A program made the translations under genes and the position numbers. A model generated the notes under the pieces. The model saw nothing but the letters and a program-made list of their open reading frames with translations, ran no database searches and had not been told where the DNA came from. Shown one piece after another: positions 51,959 to 59,720 of a stretch of 64,000 nucleotides of DNA (position 1 is the first letter of the stretch; each line of letters begins with the position of its first letter). The stretch comes from Actinopolymorpha rutila (GTDB taxonomy: Bacteria; Actinomycetota; Actinomycetes; Propionibacteriales; Actinopolymorphaceae). Location: NCBI RefSeq assembly GCF_013407855.1, contig NZ_JACBZH010000001.1, positions 2,976,001-3,040,000 on the forward strand, written 5' to 3'.

Positions 51959-53394
51959 CCACGAGCACCACTGCGACGGGGCAGACCGGCCAGCCACCGG
52001 ACGGCACCGCGAGCACCTCGGAGCCTCCGCCCTCCCTGCCGCGGCTGACCTCGGGCTGGGCAGGCGCCGCCGGCACGGTGTCGCTCGCCGACCACCTGAA
52101 CCGGCACGGCGGCCCGCTGCGGCCCGAGCCCGGCCACGTTCTGGACGTCGTACGCCGATCCGGGCTGCGCGGCCGCGGCGGTGCCGGCTTTCCCACCGGG
52201 CGCAAGCTGTCGGCCGTGGCCGCCGAGGGACGCCGGCCCGGGCGATGGCGGCGGCCGGTCGTCGTGGTGAACGGCTGCGAAGGAGAACCCGCCAGCGGCA
52301 AGGACCGCACACTGCTGGCGTACTCACCGCACCTGGTCCTCGACGGAGCCGCCTACGCCGCCGCCGGCGTGGGCGCGGACGAGGTGTTCGTCTGCGTACA
52401 CCGGCACACCGCGACCGAGGCCGGGCTGCGCACCGCCGTCGCCCAGCGCCGGGACGACCCGGTGCGCTGGCACGTGGTCGGCGTACCACCGAGGTACGTC
52501 GCCAGCGAGGAGTCGGCGCTGGTCCACTTCCTCGACACCGGCGACGCCCGGCCGACGAGCACGCCGATACGGCCGGCCGAGCGGGGGGTAGACGGCCGGC
52601 CGACGCTGGTCGACAACGTGGAGACCCTGGCGCACCTGGCGCTGGTCGTGCGCCACGGAGCGGAGTGGTTCAGGTCGGTCGGCACGCCCACCGACCCGGG
52701 CACGACCCTCGTCACTGTCGGTGGAGCGGTCCGCCGGCCGGGGGTGTACGAGATCGTGCTGGGCACGCCGCTCGGGTCGGTGCTGGCCACGGCCGGTGCT
52801 GTACCGGGCGAGCCGATCGGTGTGGGCGGCATCGGCAGCAGTGGAGGCCTGGGCAGCAGTGGAGGCACCGGCGACGTGGCCGGCACAGGTGATGCGGTCG
52901 TGGCGGCGCTGGTCGGCGGATACTTCGGCGGCTGGGTGCCGCTGCCCCGCGACGCCGGCGTGCCGCTGGGCCACGACCCGGCCGGGCCGCACGCCACGCG
53001 GCTGGGTGCCGGCGTGGTGGTCGCGTTGTCCGGGCACTCGTGCGGGCTGGCCGAGACCGCCCGGGTCGTGCGGTACCTCGCGGAGGAGTCGGCGGGGCAG
53101 TGCGGACCCTGCGTCTTCGGTTTGCCCGCGGTGGCGGCCGACCTGGAGGCGCTGGCCGCCGGACGAGCCGACCGGGACCTGCTCGACCGGCTGCACCGGC
53201 GACTGGAGGTGATACCCGGCCGCGGCGCGTGCCGGCACCCCGATGGTGCGGTGGGGTTCGCGCGCAGTGCGCTGCGGGCGTTCGCCGCGGACGTGGAGCG
53301 GCACGCGGCCGGTCGCCCCTGCCGGGGAGTGGGGCACGCGCCCGTCCTGCCGGTGCCGGCGGCCCCACGCCACCTGGTGGGAGGACCTCGATGA
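51955..53394 (+). CDS. NuoF-like flavoprotein oxidoreductase
   Basis: A 479-residue protein of the NADH dehydrogenase 51 kDa (NuoF) family that takes electrons from NADH through FMN. The FMN/NADH motif is RGRGGAGFPTGRKL (about 71-84), followed by VVNGCEGEPASGKD and SLBB-type strands. The C-terminal cluster region reads SAGQCGPC and, later, GRGACRHPDG. Complex I NuoF has a further Cys where Ala stands here. A Gly/Ser insert (about 285-310) interrupts the SLBB domain. It is not beside NuoE or other complex I genes; it overlaps the membrane protein and ferredoxin genes by four bases. Confidence 0.88.
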   Translation: MTTSTTATGQTGQPPDGTASTSEPPPSLPRLTSGWAGAAGTVSLADHLNRHGGPLRPEPGHVLDVVRRSGLRGRGGAGFPTGRKLSAVAAEGRRPGRWRRPVVVVNGCEGEPASGKDRTLLAYSPHLVLDGAAYAAAGVGADEVFVCVHRHTATEAGLRTAVAQRRDDPVRWHVVGVPPRYVASEESALVHFLDTGDARPTSTPIRPAERGVDGRPTLVDNVETLAHLALVVRHGAEWFRSVGTPTDPGTTLVTVGGAVRRPGVYEIVLGTPLGSVLATAGAVPGEPIGVGGIGSSGGLGSSGGTGDVAGTGDAVVAALVGGYFGGWVPLPRDAGVPLGHDPAGPHATRLGAGVVVALSGHSCGLAETARVVRYLAEESAGQCGPCVFGLPAVAADLEALAAGRADRDLLDRLHRRLEVIPGRGACRHPDGAVGFARSALRAFAADVERHAAGRPCRGVGHAPVLPVPAAPRHLVGGPR

Positions 53395-53660
53395 GCGCCA
53401 GGCGGGAGCTCGCCCGCGCCGTCGGCGGGAACACGGTGGCACTGCGGGTCGACCCGATCGCCTGCGAGGCGCACGGGCTGTGCGCCGAACTCCTGCCCGA
53501 GGCCGTCACGCTGGACGAGTGGGGTTACCCGATCGTGGACGGGCGGCGGCTCACCGCGCAGGAGGTACGCCATGCCCGGCGGGCCGCGGCCGCGTGCCCG
53601 ACCCTGGCGCTGCGGCTCGAGCGGCTCGCCGTCAGCCCGGTCGAGCCGCCACCCGTCTGA
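53391..53660 (+). CDS. Three-cysteine ferredoxin
   Basis: An 89-residue protein with Cys 25 and 31 in ACEAHGLCAELLPEAVTLDEWGYPIV and Cys 69 in AAACPTLAL. The C-x5-C-x37-CP pattern is that of 3Fe-4S ferredoxins (for example those serving P450 systems). It could link the NuoF-like protein to the membrane haem protein. ATG 53391 overlaps the NuoF-like stop by four bases. It is the last gene of the operon. Confidence 0.88.
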   Translation: MSARRELARAVGGNTVALRVDPIACEAHGLCAELLPEAVTLDEWGYPIVDGRRLTAQEVRHARRAAAACPTLALRLERLAVSPVEPPPV

Positions 53661-53738
53661 TGCGTGTCAGGTAGTGCCAACCGGGGTAGAACACCCGAGC
53701 TTTGCGATCAAGTGGACCCCGACCGCGAGGAGGACCCG

Positions 53739-54041
53739 TTGCGCACCGAGGAAGAGGTCTCCGCCGAGCTCGCGGAGGTCAGGACCCGCCGGGAGGAGTT
53801 CTTTCCCACCGAGGGGGAGCCGCTGGCCAAGGGCGCGCCCGAGCCGACGGAGTACTGGCCGGGCGGCCCGGGAGGAGAGATCACCGAACTGCTGGAGCGC
53901 GAGGCGAAGCTCGTACTCGAACGCGCGGAGATCCGGCGGGCAGGCAGCGGGTCCGGCGAGACGCCGCCTGCTGAGACCGACGAGGAGGAGGCAGCCGCCC
54001 GGCGGATCCTCCGGCGCATCGAGGACGCCCGGAAGACCTAG
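53739..54041 (+). CDS. Small acidic hypothetical protein
   Basis: About 100 residues, with EEEVSAELAEVRTRREEFFP at the start and two predicted helices (about 1-20, 48-68) of coiled-coil character. The C-terminus is Glu-rich (TDEEEAAARRILRRIEDARK). TTG 53739 with GAGGAGG five bases upstream is preferred; GTG 53712 would add nine residues. No family is recognised. It precedes the FUSC protein gene by 47 bases and may be co-transcribed. Confidence 0.6.
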   Translation: MRTEEEVSAELAEVRTRREEFFPTEGEPLAKGAPEPTEYWPGGPGGEITELLEREAKLVLERAEIRRAGSGSGETPPAETDEEEAAARRILRRIEDARKT

Positions 54042-54088
54042 GTCTGTCCAGCACTGTCGTACCAACCTCCCCGAGACCCCGGAGGTGA

Positions 54089-55288
54089 ATGATCGGTCTG
54101 CGAAGTGCCCTGGAGCCGGTCCGATCGGGGATCGACCTGGTGCGAGCCCGGATCCCGGCGGCCCGCCCGGCCGTGCGCGGGCACCGCTCCACGATGCTCG
54201 CCCAGTCGGCCAAGGCAGCTCTCGCCGGCATCCTCGCGTGGCTGGTCGCGGGCTGGTGGCTGGACTCACCGCTCGCGGTCATCGCGCCCTGGGTGGCGAT
54301 CGTCACCGTACAGACGACCGTCTACCGCTCCGTTCGCGACGGGCTGTGGCAGCTCGGTGCGATGACGATCGGCACCGTCCTGGCCACCGCCGTCCACGTC
54401 CTCGTCGGCAACACGTTGGTGGCCATGTGCATCGTCCTCCCGGCGACGCTGGCGCTGACCCTGTGGTCGCGGGTCGGTGACCAGGGCGTCTACAGCGCCA
54501 CGACCGCGTTGTTCGTCCTGGTGTACGGCGCCGTGTCCTTTGGCGCGGTGGTCGACCGGCTGCGCGAGGCCGCGATCGGGGCCGCCATCGGAGTGGCCGT
54601 CAACGCCGTGATCCTGCCGCCCGTCTACCATCGCCGCGGCCTGGACGCCGCGCACGCGGTGAGCTGGGAGACGGGTGAGCTCCTCGCCTCGATCGCCGAC
54701 GGACTGCGGTCCGGCGTCGACCGCGACGCCGTTCTCCGGTGGGACGAACGCGGCGGCGAGCTGACCCGGATGGCCGACCGGACCCGCGACCTCAGCGGAT
54801 GGAGTTCGGAGAGCCGGCGGTGGAACGTCCGGTTCGAGCCCGTACGCCGGGAGTCGGCGGGGCCCGATCCGGAGGACGTCACCGGGGTGGTGAGCCGGCT
54901 GGTCGGTTCGGTGAACGGCCTGGTGCGGGTCCTGCTGGAGGGGACCGACGAGGCGTACCGGAGCGAGTTGCCCGACCCCGAGAGCGCTGGGCCGTACGCC
55001 GACCTGTGCGACCGGCTGGCCCAGGCCTGCCGCACCTACTCCGATCACGTGGCCGGGCGCTGCACCGACGAGGACCGGGGCGGCTACGCCGAGGCCATCG
55101 GCGCCGCGGGCTCGCTGAGTGCGGAGCTCCAGGCCGACCTCGACGCCCGCGCCGCGGCGGACCCGTCGGCGCTCGGCATGTTCCTGCTGGAGGTCAAGCG
55201 GCTGCTCGTCGGCCTGCCGGCGGCGGACGAGGTCTGCCCGTCGGCTTCGGGGCGGCTGGAGGCCGAGCCCACCAGAGTCGACGCGTAG
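54089..55288 (+). CDS. FUSC/ArAE family membrane protein
   Basis: A 399-residue protein with six hydrophobic segments in the first 190 residues (AALAGILAWLVAGWWLDSPLAVIAPWVAIVTVQTTVYRS) and a long cytosolic helical domain (about 190-390). It resembles aromatic acid exporters (ArAE/FUSC). Substrate and role are unknown. The ribosome sequence GGAGGTGA abuts ATG 54089. Its stop falls inside an 18-base tandem repeat shared with the end of the next, convergent gene. Confidence 0.85.
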   Translation: MIGLRSALEPVRSGIDLVRARIPAARPAVRGHRSTMLAQSAKAALAGILAWLVAGWWLDSPLAVIAPWVAIVTVQTTVYRSVRDGLWQLGAMTIGTVLATAVHVLVGNTLVAMCIVLPATLALTLWSRVGDQGVYSATTALFVLVYGAVSFGAVVDRLREAAIGAAIGVAVNAVILPPVYHRRGLDAAHAVSWETGELLASIADGLRSGVDRDAVLRWDERGGELTRMADRTRDLSGWSSESRRWNVRFEPVRRESAGPDPEDVTGVVSRLVGSVNGLVRVLLEGTDEAYRSELPDPESAGPYADLCDRLAQACRTYSDHVAGRCTDEDRGGYAEAIGAAGSLSAELQADLDARAAADPSALGMFLLEVKRLLVGLPAADEVCPSASGRLEAEPTRVDA

Positions 55289-55330
55289 GGGTCGGTCGAC
55301 ACGTAGGGGTCAGTCGACACGTAGGGGTCA
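55277..55330. repeat. 18-base tandem repeat at convergent gene ends
   Basis: Three adjacent copies of GTCGACRCGTAGGGGTCR (55277-55294, 55295-55312, 55313-55330) and a partial fourth. The first copy contains the FUSC gene stop and the last contains the stop of the SnoaL-like gene. The GTCGAC core of each copy is a SalI-type palindrome. Confidence 0.8.
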
Positions 55331-55741
55331 GTCGACGCGCAGCCCGGCCTGGTTGTCGCTGTCGTCGAGGTAGGTGCCGTGCCCGTGGGTGACGAGAGCC
55401 CCGCCATCGGGGTCGTCTCCGCCGAACGTCAACACCTCGTTGACGACTCCGCCCACCTGGTTTCGGTAGTTGATGACGAGGGTGCCGACACCGACGTAGA
55501 CGCCGAGCACCTCGAAGCGCAGGTCGGGGATGCGGGCCAGGCCCTCGGTCCAGTACGCCCGCAGGGCCTCCTTGCCCCGGATGACCCCGTCGCCGCCGAG
55601 CAGCCGCGCCGCGACCGGCGAGGTGAACACCACGTCGTCGGCGAAGTGCTCCAGGAGCGTGTCGAGGTCGTGGGCGTTCCAGGCACGGACCCACCGGTCG
55701 GCGAACGCTCGGGCGTCGTCGTGGCGCATCAGGCCGTGCAT
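55328..55741 (-). CDS. SnoaL/NTF2-like protein
   Basis: A 137-residue cone-fold protein of the SnoaL-like/nuclear transport factor 2 family. It contains DDARAFADRWVRAWNAHDLDTLLEHFADDVVFTSP and later YWTEGLARIPDLRFEVLGVYV and ALVTHGHGTYLDD. Family members are small-molecule isomerases or binding proteins, so a precise function cannot be given. The start is uncertain between 55753, 55741 and 55729 because the three ATG codons lie in a GTCCGGATGCAC repeat without a ribosome site. It follows the GH15 gene by 55 bases. Confidence 0.8.
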   Translation of the reverse strand: MHGLMRHDDARAFADRWVRAWNAHDLDTLLEHFADDVVFTSPVAARLLGGDGVIRGKEALRAYWTEGLARIPDLRFEVLGVYVGVGTLVINYRNQVGGVVNEVLTFGGDDPDGGALVTHGHGTYLDDSDNQAGLRVD

Positions 55742-55796
55742 CCGGACGTGCATCCGGACATCATGGCCGACGCGCGCGCCGCCGGCAGCCGGGATC

Positions 55797-57557
55797 TCAC
55801 CGGGCGGGATCACCGGCCAGCCGCAGGGACGTCTCCAGGAACATCGCGTGGACGAACGCCTGCGGGAGGTTCCCGCGCAGCTGCCGTTGGCGTACGTCGT
55901 ACTCCTCGGCGAACAGCCCCGGCGGCCCGCACGCCGCGCGGTTGCGCTCGAACCACCGCCCGGCCCGGTCGACCTGCCCCTGGTGCCAGTAGGCCAGCGC
56001 CAGCTCGAAGCCGCAGAGCAGGAACGCGCCCTCGTTCTCCCCGAGCGGTACGTCGCCTTCGGGCGCGAACCGGTAGGCGTAGCCGTCCTGGGTGAGCTCG
56101 TTCTCCACGGCGGCGATCGTCGCGCGTACCCGCGGGTCGTCGTGGGGGAGCGCACCCCGCACCGGGGGCAGCAGCAGGGCCGCGTCGGTGCCGTCGTGAC
56201 CCGGGCTGCGCCGCCACGCCTGGTCCGGTCTCGTACAGCGCTTCGAGGTCTCCCGCAGGATGGTGTCGGCGAGCTCGGTCAGCCGGCCCGCCTCACCGCG
56301 GGTGACGGCACCGGCGGCAGCCCGCAGCCCGGCGACGCAGGCGAGCCGGGAGTGCGCCCACCAGTCGTCGCGCAGCTCCCAGATCCCCGCGTCCGGCCGG
56401 TCCCAGCGACGTTCGATCACGTCCACGGCGAGGTGCATCGCGCGCCGTGCGTCGTCGTCGAGCCGGTCGTGGTGAGCCGCGACGGTCAGCAGCTGGAGGA
56501 TCTCGCCGAAGGCGTCGAGCTGGAACTGGCCGTTCACCCAGTTGCCCACGACGTCCGCGCCGCCGGGATAGCCGGGAAGGTGGAGCTTCCGCTCTCGCGG
56601 GATGGCCGAGCCGTCGGTCCGGTAGCCGGGCGCGAGCCGGTCGCCGTGTTCGAGCAGGCGCGCGGTGGTCACCTTCACCGCGTCGTCGAGCAGCGGGTGC
56701 GGGCCGTCGACGCCGACCGCGATCCCGGCGTAGCACTGGTCGCGGATCCACGCGTAGCGGTAGTCGTAGTTGCGGCCGGCCTCCGCCCGCTCGGGCAGTC
56801 CGAGCGTGGCGGCCGCGACCATGGCGCCGGACCCGGCGGTCAGCCCGCGCAGGATGGCGTACGCGTGGCGGGTGTCGCGTGGCGCCACCGAGTTCGTGAA
56901 CGCGGGCACCGCCGCGCGCCACTCCTCCTCGGTACGCGCCCACGCCTGGTCCGGGTCGACCGGCTCGGGAAGCTCACGGTCGCTGACCTCGAGGATCAGG
57001 TCGCGGTGGTCACCGCCGGGCACCGTGAGCTCCAGCTCCAGCCGTCCGTCCTCGTCCGGCCGGGCGGCTGGGGCCCCCGTCCAGCGGATCCACAGCGGTC
57101 CGGTCCGAGCCGTCCACCGGCCGTCGATCGTACGGCGTACGTCGCGCATGGGCTCCTGGCCGAAGTGGGCGCGCAGGTCGAGCACGACCCGGACCCGGGC
57201 AGTGCCCTCCGGCGACTCCACCCGGCGCAGGACGACGACCCGGTGCGGATCACCGGGGAAGGCGAGCGCGTCCCGGCACTCCACGATGCCGACGGTGGTG
57301 ACCCAGCGGTTGCGCCAGACCAGCGAGCCCGGCTCGTAGTGGCCGCCCCAGACATGGCGTTCGGTCGGGGTGACGGCGTAGACGCCGCCACCACCAACCA
57401 GACTGGACAGGACCGCCTCGTCGTCCCAGCCGGGCGCGCACAGCCAGGTGAGCTCACCGCGAGGCCCGCACAGTGCACCGCGCTCACCGTCGGCGATCAG
57501 TGCGTACTCGCGGAGCACGGTCGGTTGGAAGTCGTTCGTCATGGGCGACATTTGCAT
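55797..57557 (-). CDS. Glycoside hydrolase family 15 protein (glucoamylase-like)
   Basis: A 586-residue cytosolic enzyme. An N-terminal beta-sandwich (about 1-210; LREYALIADGERGALCGPRGELTWLCAPGWDDEAVLSSL) is followed by the (alpha/alpha)6 barrel with RNYDYRYAWIRDQCYAG and a general-acid stretch such as GIWELRDDWWAHSR. The branch includes glucan 1,4-alpha-glucosidases and trehalases. No signal peptide is seen. ATG 57557, 57551 and 57542 are all possible starts; the first lies inside a TTGC-N6-GCAA site next to the divergent marR gene. Confidence 0.88.
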   Translation of the reverse strand: MQMSPMTNDFQPTVLREYALIADGERGALCGPRGELTWLCAPGWDDEAVLSSLVGGGGVYAVTPTERHVWGGHYEPGSLVWRNRWVTTVGIVECRDALAFPGDPHRVVVLRRVESPEGTARVRVVLDLRAHFGQEPMRDVRRTIDGRWTARTGPLWIRWTGAPAARPDEDGRLELELTVPGGDHRDLILEVSDRELPEPVDPDQAWARTEEEWRAAVPAFTNSVAPRDTRHAYAILRGLTAGSGAMVAAATLGLPERAEAGRNYDYRYAWIRDQCYAGIAVGVDGPHPLLDDAVKVTTARLLEHGDRLAPGYRTDGSAIPRERKLHLPGYPGGADVVGNWVNGQFQLDAFGEILQLLTVAAHHDRLDDDARRAMHLAVDVIERRWDRPDAGIWELRDDWWAHSRLACVAGLRAAAGAVTRGEAGRLTELADTILRETSKRCTRPDQAWRRSPGHDGTDAALLLPPVRGALPHDDPRVRATIAAVENELTQDGYAYRFAPEGDVPLGENEGAFLLCGFELALAYWHQGQVDRAGRWFERNRAACGPPGLFAEEYDVRQRQLRGNLPQAFVHAMFLETSLRLAGDPAR

Positions 57558-57566
57558 AGGCGCAAC
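57549..57566 (-). promoter_or_regulatory. MarR-type site between GH15 and marR-like gene
   Basis: On the minus strand the sequence reads GTTGCGCCTATGCAAATG, a TTGC-N6-GCAA dyad. It overlaps the GH15 start region and a -35-like TTGCAT of the divergent marR gene. A nearly identical site lies before the SDR gene. Confidence 0.55.
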
Positions 57567-57587
57567 TATTCCGCGGATACTTGCCGG

Positions 57588-58172
57588 ATGGGCTCAGGGG
57601 ATGCCGGCCACGGTGACCACGACGTCGGAGCCGAGGAGCGCGGCGTGGCCGAGGAGAAGGTCGGGGCCGACGAGCGGGTCGAGCCGAAGGAACGCGACGA
57701 CCGCGACGAACGCGACCGGCAGGTCGACTCCGTGCTGCAGGCCGCGCGGGTATGGGTCGCGGTGGTGGCGCGCTCGGTCGCCGAGGTCGGGGACACGGTG
57801 ACCCTCAGCCAACTCCGGGTGCTGGTGATGATCGCCACCCGCGGCCCGGTCAACCTGGGCGCCGTCGCCCGCGAACTCCAGGTCCACCCGTCCAACGCGA
57901 CCCGGATCTGCGACCGGCTGGTGGCGGCGAGACTGCTTCGGCGCGGCGAGGACCCGAACGACCGGCGGCACCTCGCGCTCACCCTCACCCCGAAGGGCCG
58001 GCAGCTGGTCGACCAGATGATGCGGCACCGGCGGGCCGCGGTCGCGGACGTCGTGGCGCGCATGCCGGAGGCACAGCGCCGGCGACTGGCCGGTGCACTG
58101 GACGCGTTCGCGTCGGCGGCGGGTGAGGTCACGGACGTGGAGACCTCGATGCTGGGCTGGCGGGAGAGCTGA
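57588..58172 (+). CDS. MarR family transcriptional regulator
   Basis: A 194-residue regulator. An acidic 45-residue N-terminal tail (GHGDHDVGAEERGVAEEKVGADERVE) precedes the MarR winged-helix domain (about 50-165; LSQLRVLVMIATRGPVNLGAVARELQVHPSNATRICDRLV and DPNDRRHLALTLTPKGRQLVDQMM). ATG 57588 is six bases from a GATACT -10 candidate. A TTGC-N6-GCAA dyad upstream overlaps its promoter, so autorepression and control of GH15 are likely. Its end overlaps the convergent hypothetical gene by 44 bases. Confidence 0.9.
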   Translation: MGSGDAGHGDHDVGAEERGVAEEKVGADERVEPKERDDRDERDRQVDSVLQAARVWVAVVARSVAEVGDTVTLSQLRVLVMIATRGPVNLGAVARELQVHPSNATRICDRLVAARLLRRGEDPNDRRHLALTLTPKGRQLVDQMMRHRRAAVADVVARMPEAQRRRLAGALDAFASAAGEVTDVETSMLGWRES

Positions 58173-58632
58173 CCACCTGGCCGGCGCCGCCTGCCTGGCT
58201 TGCCGACCGGCCCTTGCCGGCCCGGCCCGCGGCGTACAGGCCGGCGAGCGCCATCGCCGAGGCGGTCACCGTCTCGGTCAGCGCGAGCCGTCGGCGCCGG
58301 CGGTCGACCGCCGCCAGCCCCACCATGCTGAGGGCGTGCAGGGCGTCGACGCCCGCGCCGAGGCGGTAACAGGTCGGGGAGGCCAGCGCCGTGGTGGCGC
58401 CGGCCTGGACGATGTGGCGTACCCCGAGCACCCGCGCGGCGAGGCGTTCGTGCCGGTCCAGTCGGCGGCCGGCCAGTCGCAGGGCCACCACGTCGGGGAC
58501 CGTCGCCTCCGCCGTGCCGTACGTGAACCGGACCGCGCTCAACGCCGTCTCCGCACCCAGCGCCGTCGCCGCCTTCTTCGCCGACCTCGCACACACGCCA
58601 CCGACGGTGCTCACCACGCTCACCGCGCTCAC
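58129..58632 (-). CDS. Hypothetical protein downstream of SDR
   Basis: A 167-residue protein with no recognised family. Its middle has weakly hydrophobic helices (about 60-80, 85-110 and 125-145), so a membrane association is possible. GTG 58632 overlaps the SDR stop by four bases, which supports it as a real, coupled gene. Its end overlaps the convergent marR gene by 44 bases. Confidence 0.6.
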   Translation of the reverse strand: MSAVSVVSTVGGVCARSAKKAATALGAETALSAVRFTYGTAEATVPDVVALRLAGRRLDRHERLAARVLGVRHIVQAGATTALASPTCYRLGAGVDALHALSMVGLAAVDRRRRRLALTETVTASAMALAGLYAAGRAGKGRSASQAGGAGQVVSSPASPASRSPRP

Positions 58633-59648
58633 CGCCGGACGACCTTCGCCGTCAGGGCAGCGAGCCCGGCGAGCCCGCCGGCCGCCGCGGCCGCCGCGGC
58701 CGCCGACAGCCGGGGATGGTGCGACGCCCACTGCTGCACGCTCTGCCCGGTCGCCCGCGGGTCGAAGGGCCCGTGCGCGCCGAAGTCCTGTCCGTCGGCG
58801 CCGTCGGCGGGTTCCCACAGGTTGGCCGGCTGATCGGGGTCGCGGGGCTGGTCGGTCTGCTGGGAGCCGAAGCCGGTGCGCCCGAGGTAGCGGTCGAGTA
58901 TGCCGGGCACCACGGCGTTGGCCATCAGCGTGGCCACCGTGCTGCCGCCCACCCAGTACTCGCGGCGGCGCGGGTGGTCCGCGGCGTACACGACACCGCG
59001 CGCGGCGACCTCCGGCTGATAGATCGGGGGGACCGGCTGGGCCCGGCGCGGCAGCCGCGACAGCACCCAGGTGAACTGCGGGGTGTTGACCGCCGGAAGC
59101 TGCACCATCGTCACGTGCACGTTGCTGCGGTCGTGCAGCAGCTCGCAGCGCAGCGACTCGTTGAAGCCCTGGATCGCGTGCTTGGCGCCGCAGTACGCCG
59201 ACTGCAGCGGGATTCCCCGGTAGGCCAGCGCGGAGCCGACCTGGACGATGGTGCCCTCGTCGCGGGTGCGCATCCGCCGCAGCGCCGCCATCGTGCCGTA
59301 GACGAAGCCGAGGTAGCTGACCTCGGTGACCCGCCGGAACTCCTCCGCGCCGATCTGGTGGAACGGGGCGAACACCGAGGTGAACGCGACGTTGACCCAC
59401 ACGTCGATCGGGCCGAGCTCGTCCTCGACTCGGGCGGCGGCCGCCTCCACCTGGTCGGCGTCGGCGACGTCGACGGGGATCGGGAGCGCCTGCCCGCCGG
59501 CCTCGCGTACCTCTCGGGCGGCACCGGCCAGCCCGGTCTCGCCCCGCGCGAGCAGCGCCACCTTCGCTCCGCGCGCACCGAACGCCTTGGCGGTGGCGCG
59601 TCCGACTCCGGCGCTCGCACCGGTGACCACGACTACCTGAGGACTCAT
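58629..59648 (-). CDS. Short-chain dehydrogenase/reductase
   Basis: A 339-residue SDR. The NAD(P)-binding TGASAGVGRATAKAFG (about 9-24), NVAFT (NNAG-like) and the catalytic Ser-Tyr-Lys (VGSALAYRGIPLQSAYCGAKHA) are visible. About 90 residues beyond the usual SDR domain form a low-complexity tail with an alanine-rich helix that may be membrane-attached. The substrate is unknown. ATG 59648 has AGAGGAA five bases upstream and a promoter with a MarR-like site (59656-59688). Its stop overlaps the next gene. Confidence 0.9.
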   Translation of the reverse strand: MSPQVVVVTGASAGVGRATAKAFGARGAKVALLARGETGLAGAAREVREAGGQALPIPVDVADADQVEAAAARVEDELGPIDVWVNVAFTSVFAPFHQIGAEEFRRVTEVSYLGFVYGTMAALRRMRTRDEGTIVQVGSALAYRGIPLQSAYCGAKHAIQGFNESLRCELLHDRSNVHVTMVQLPAVNTPQFTWVLSRLPRRAQPVPPIYQPEVAARGVVYAADHPRRREYWVGGSTVATLMANAVVPGILDRYLGRTGFGSQQTDQPRDPDQPANLWEPADGADGQDFGAHGPFDPRATGQSVQQWASHHPRLSAAAAAAAAGGLAGLAALTAKVVRR

Positions 59649-59655
59649 GGGTTCC

Positions 59656-59688
59656 TCTATACCTGCAATCGTTGCGTTTACGCAAATG
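59656..59688 (-). promoter_or_regulatory. SDR promoter with MarR-type site
   Basis: On the minus strand, TTGCGT (59685-59680) and TATAGA (59661-59656) are spaced by 18 bases. The plus strand carries GTTGCGTTTACGCAAATG (59671-59688), with perfect TTGCG-N4-CGCAA arms (59672-59685), covering the -35 element. Confidence 0.6.
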
Positions 59689-59720
59689 ATCGCGTGTCCG
59701 GTGGCTCTCCTACCCCCGGG

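Noticed and set aside
55530..57587. A long N-terminal extension of the marR-like gene across the GH15 gene
   Set aside because: The extension is antisense to GH15, and the MarR family and the -10 box place the start at 57588.
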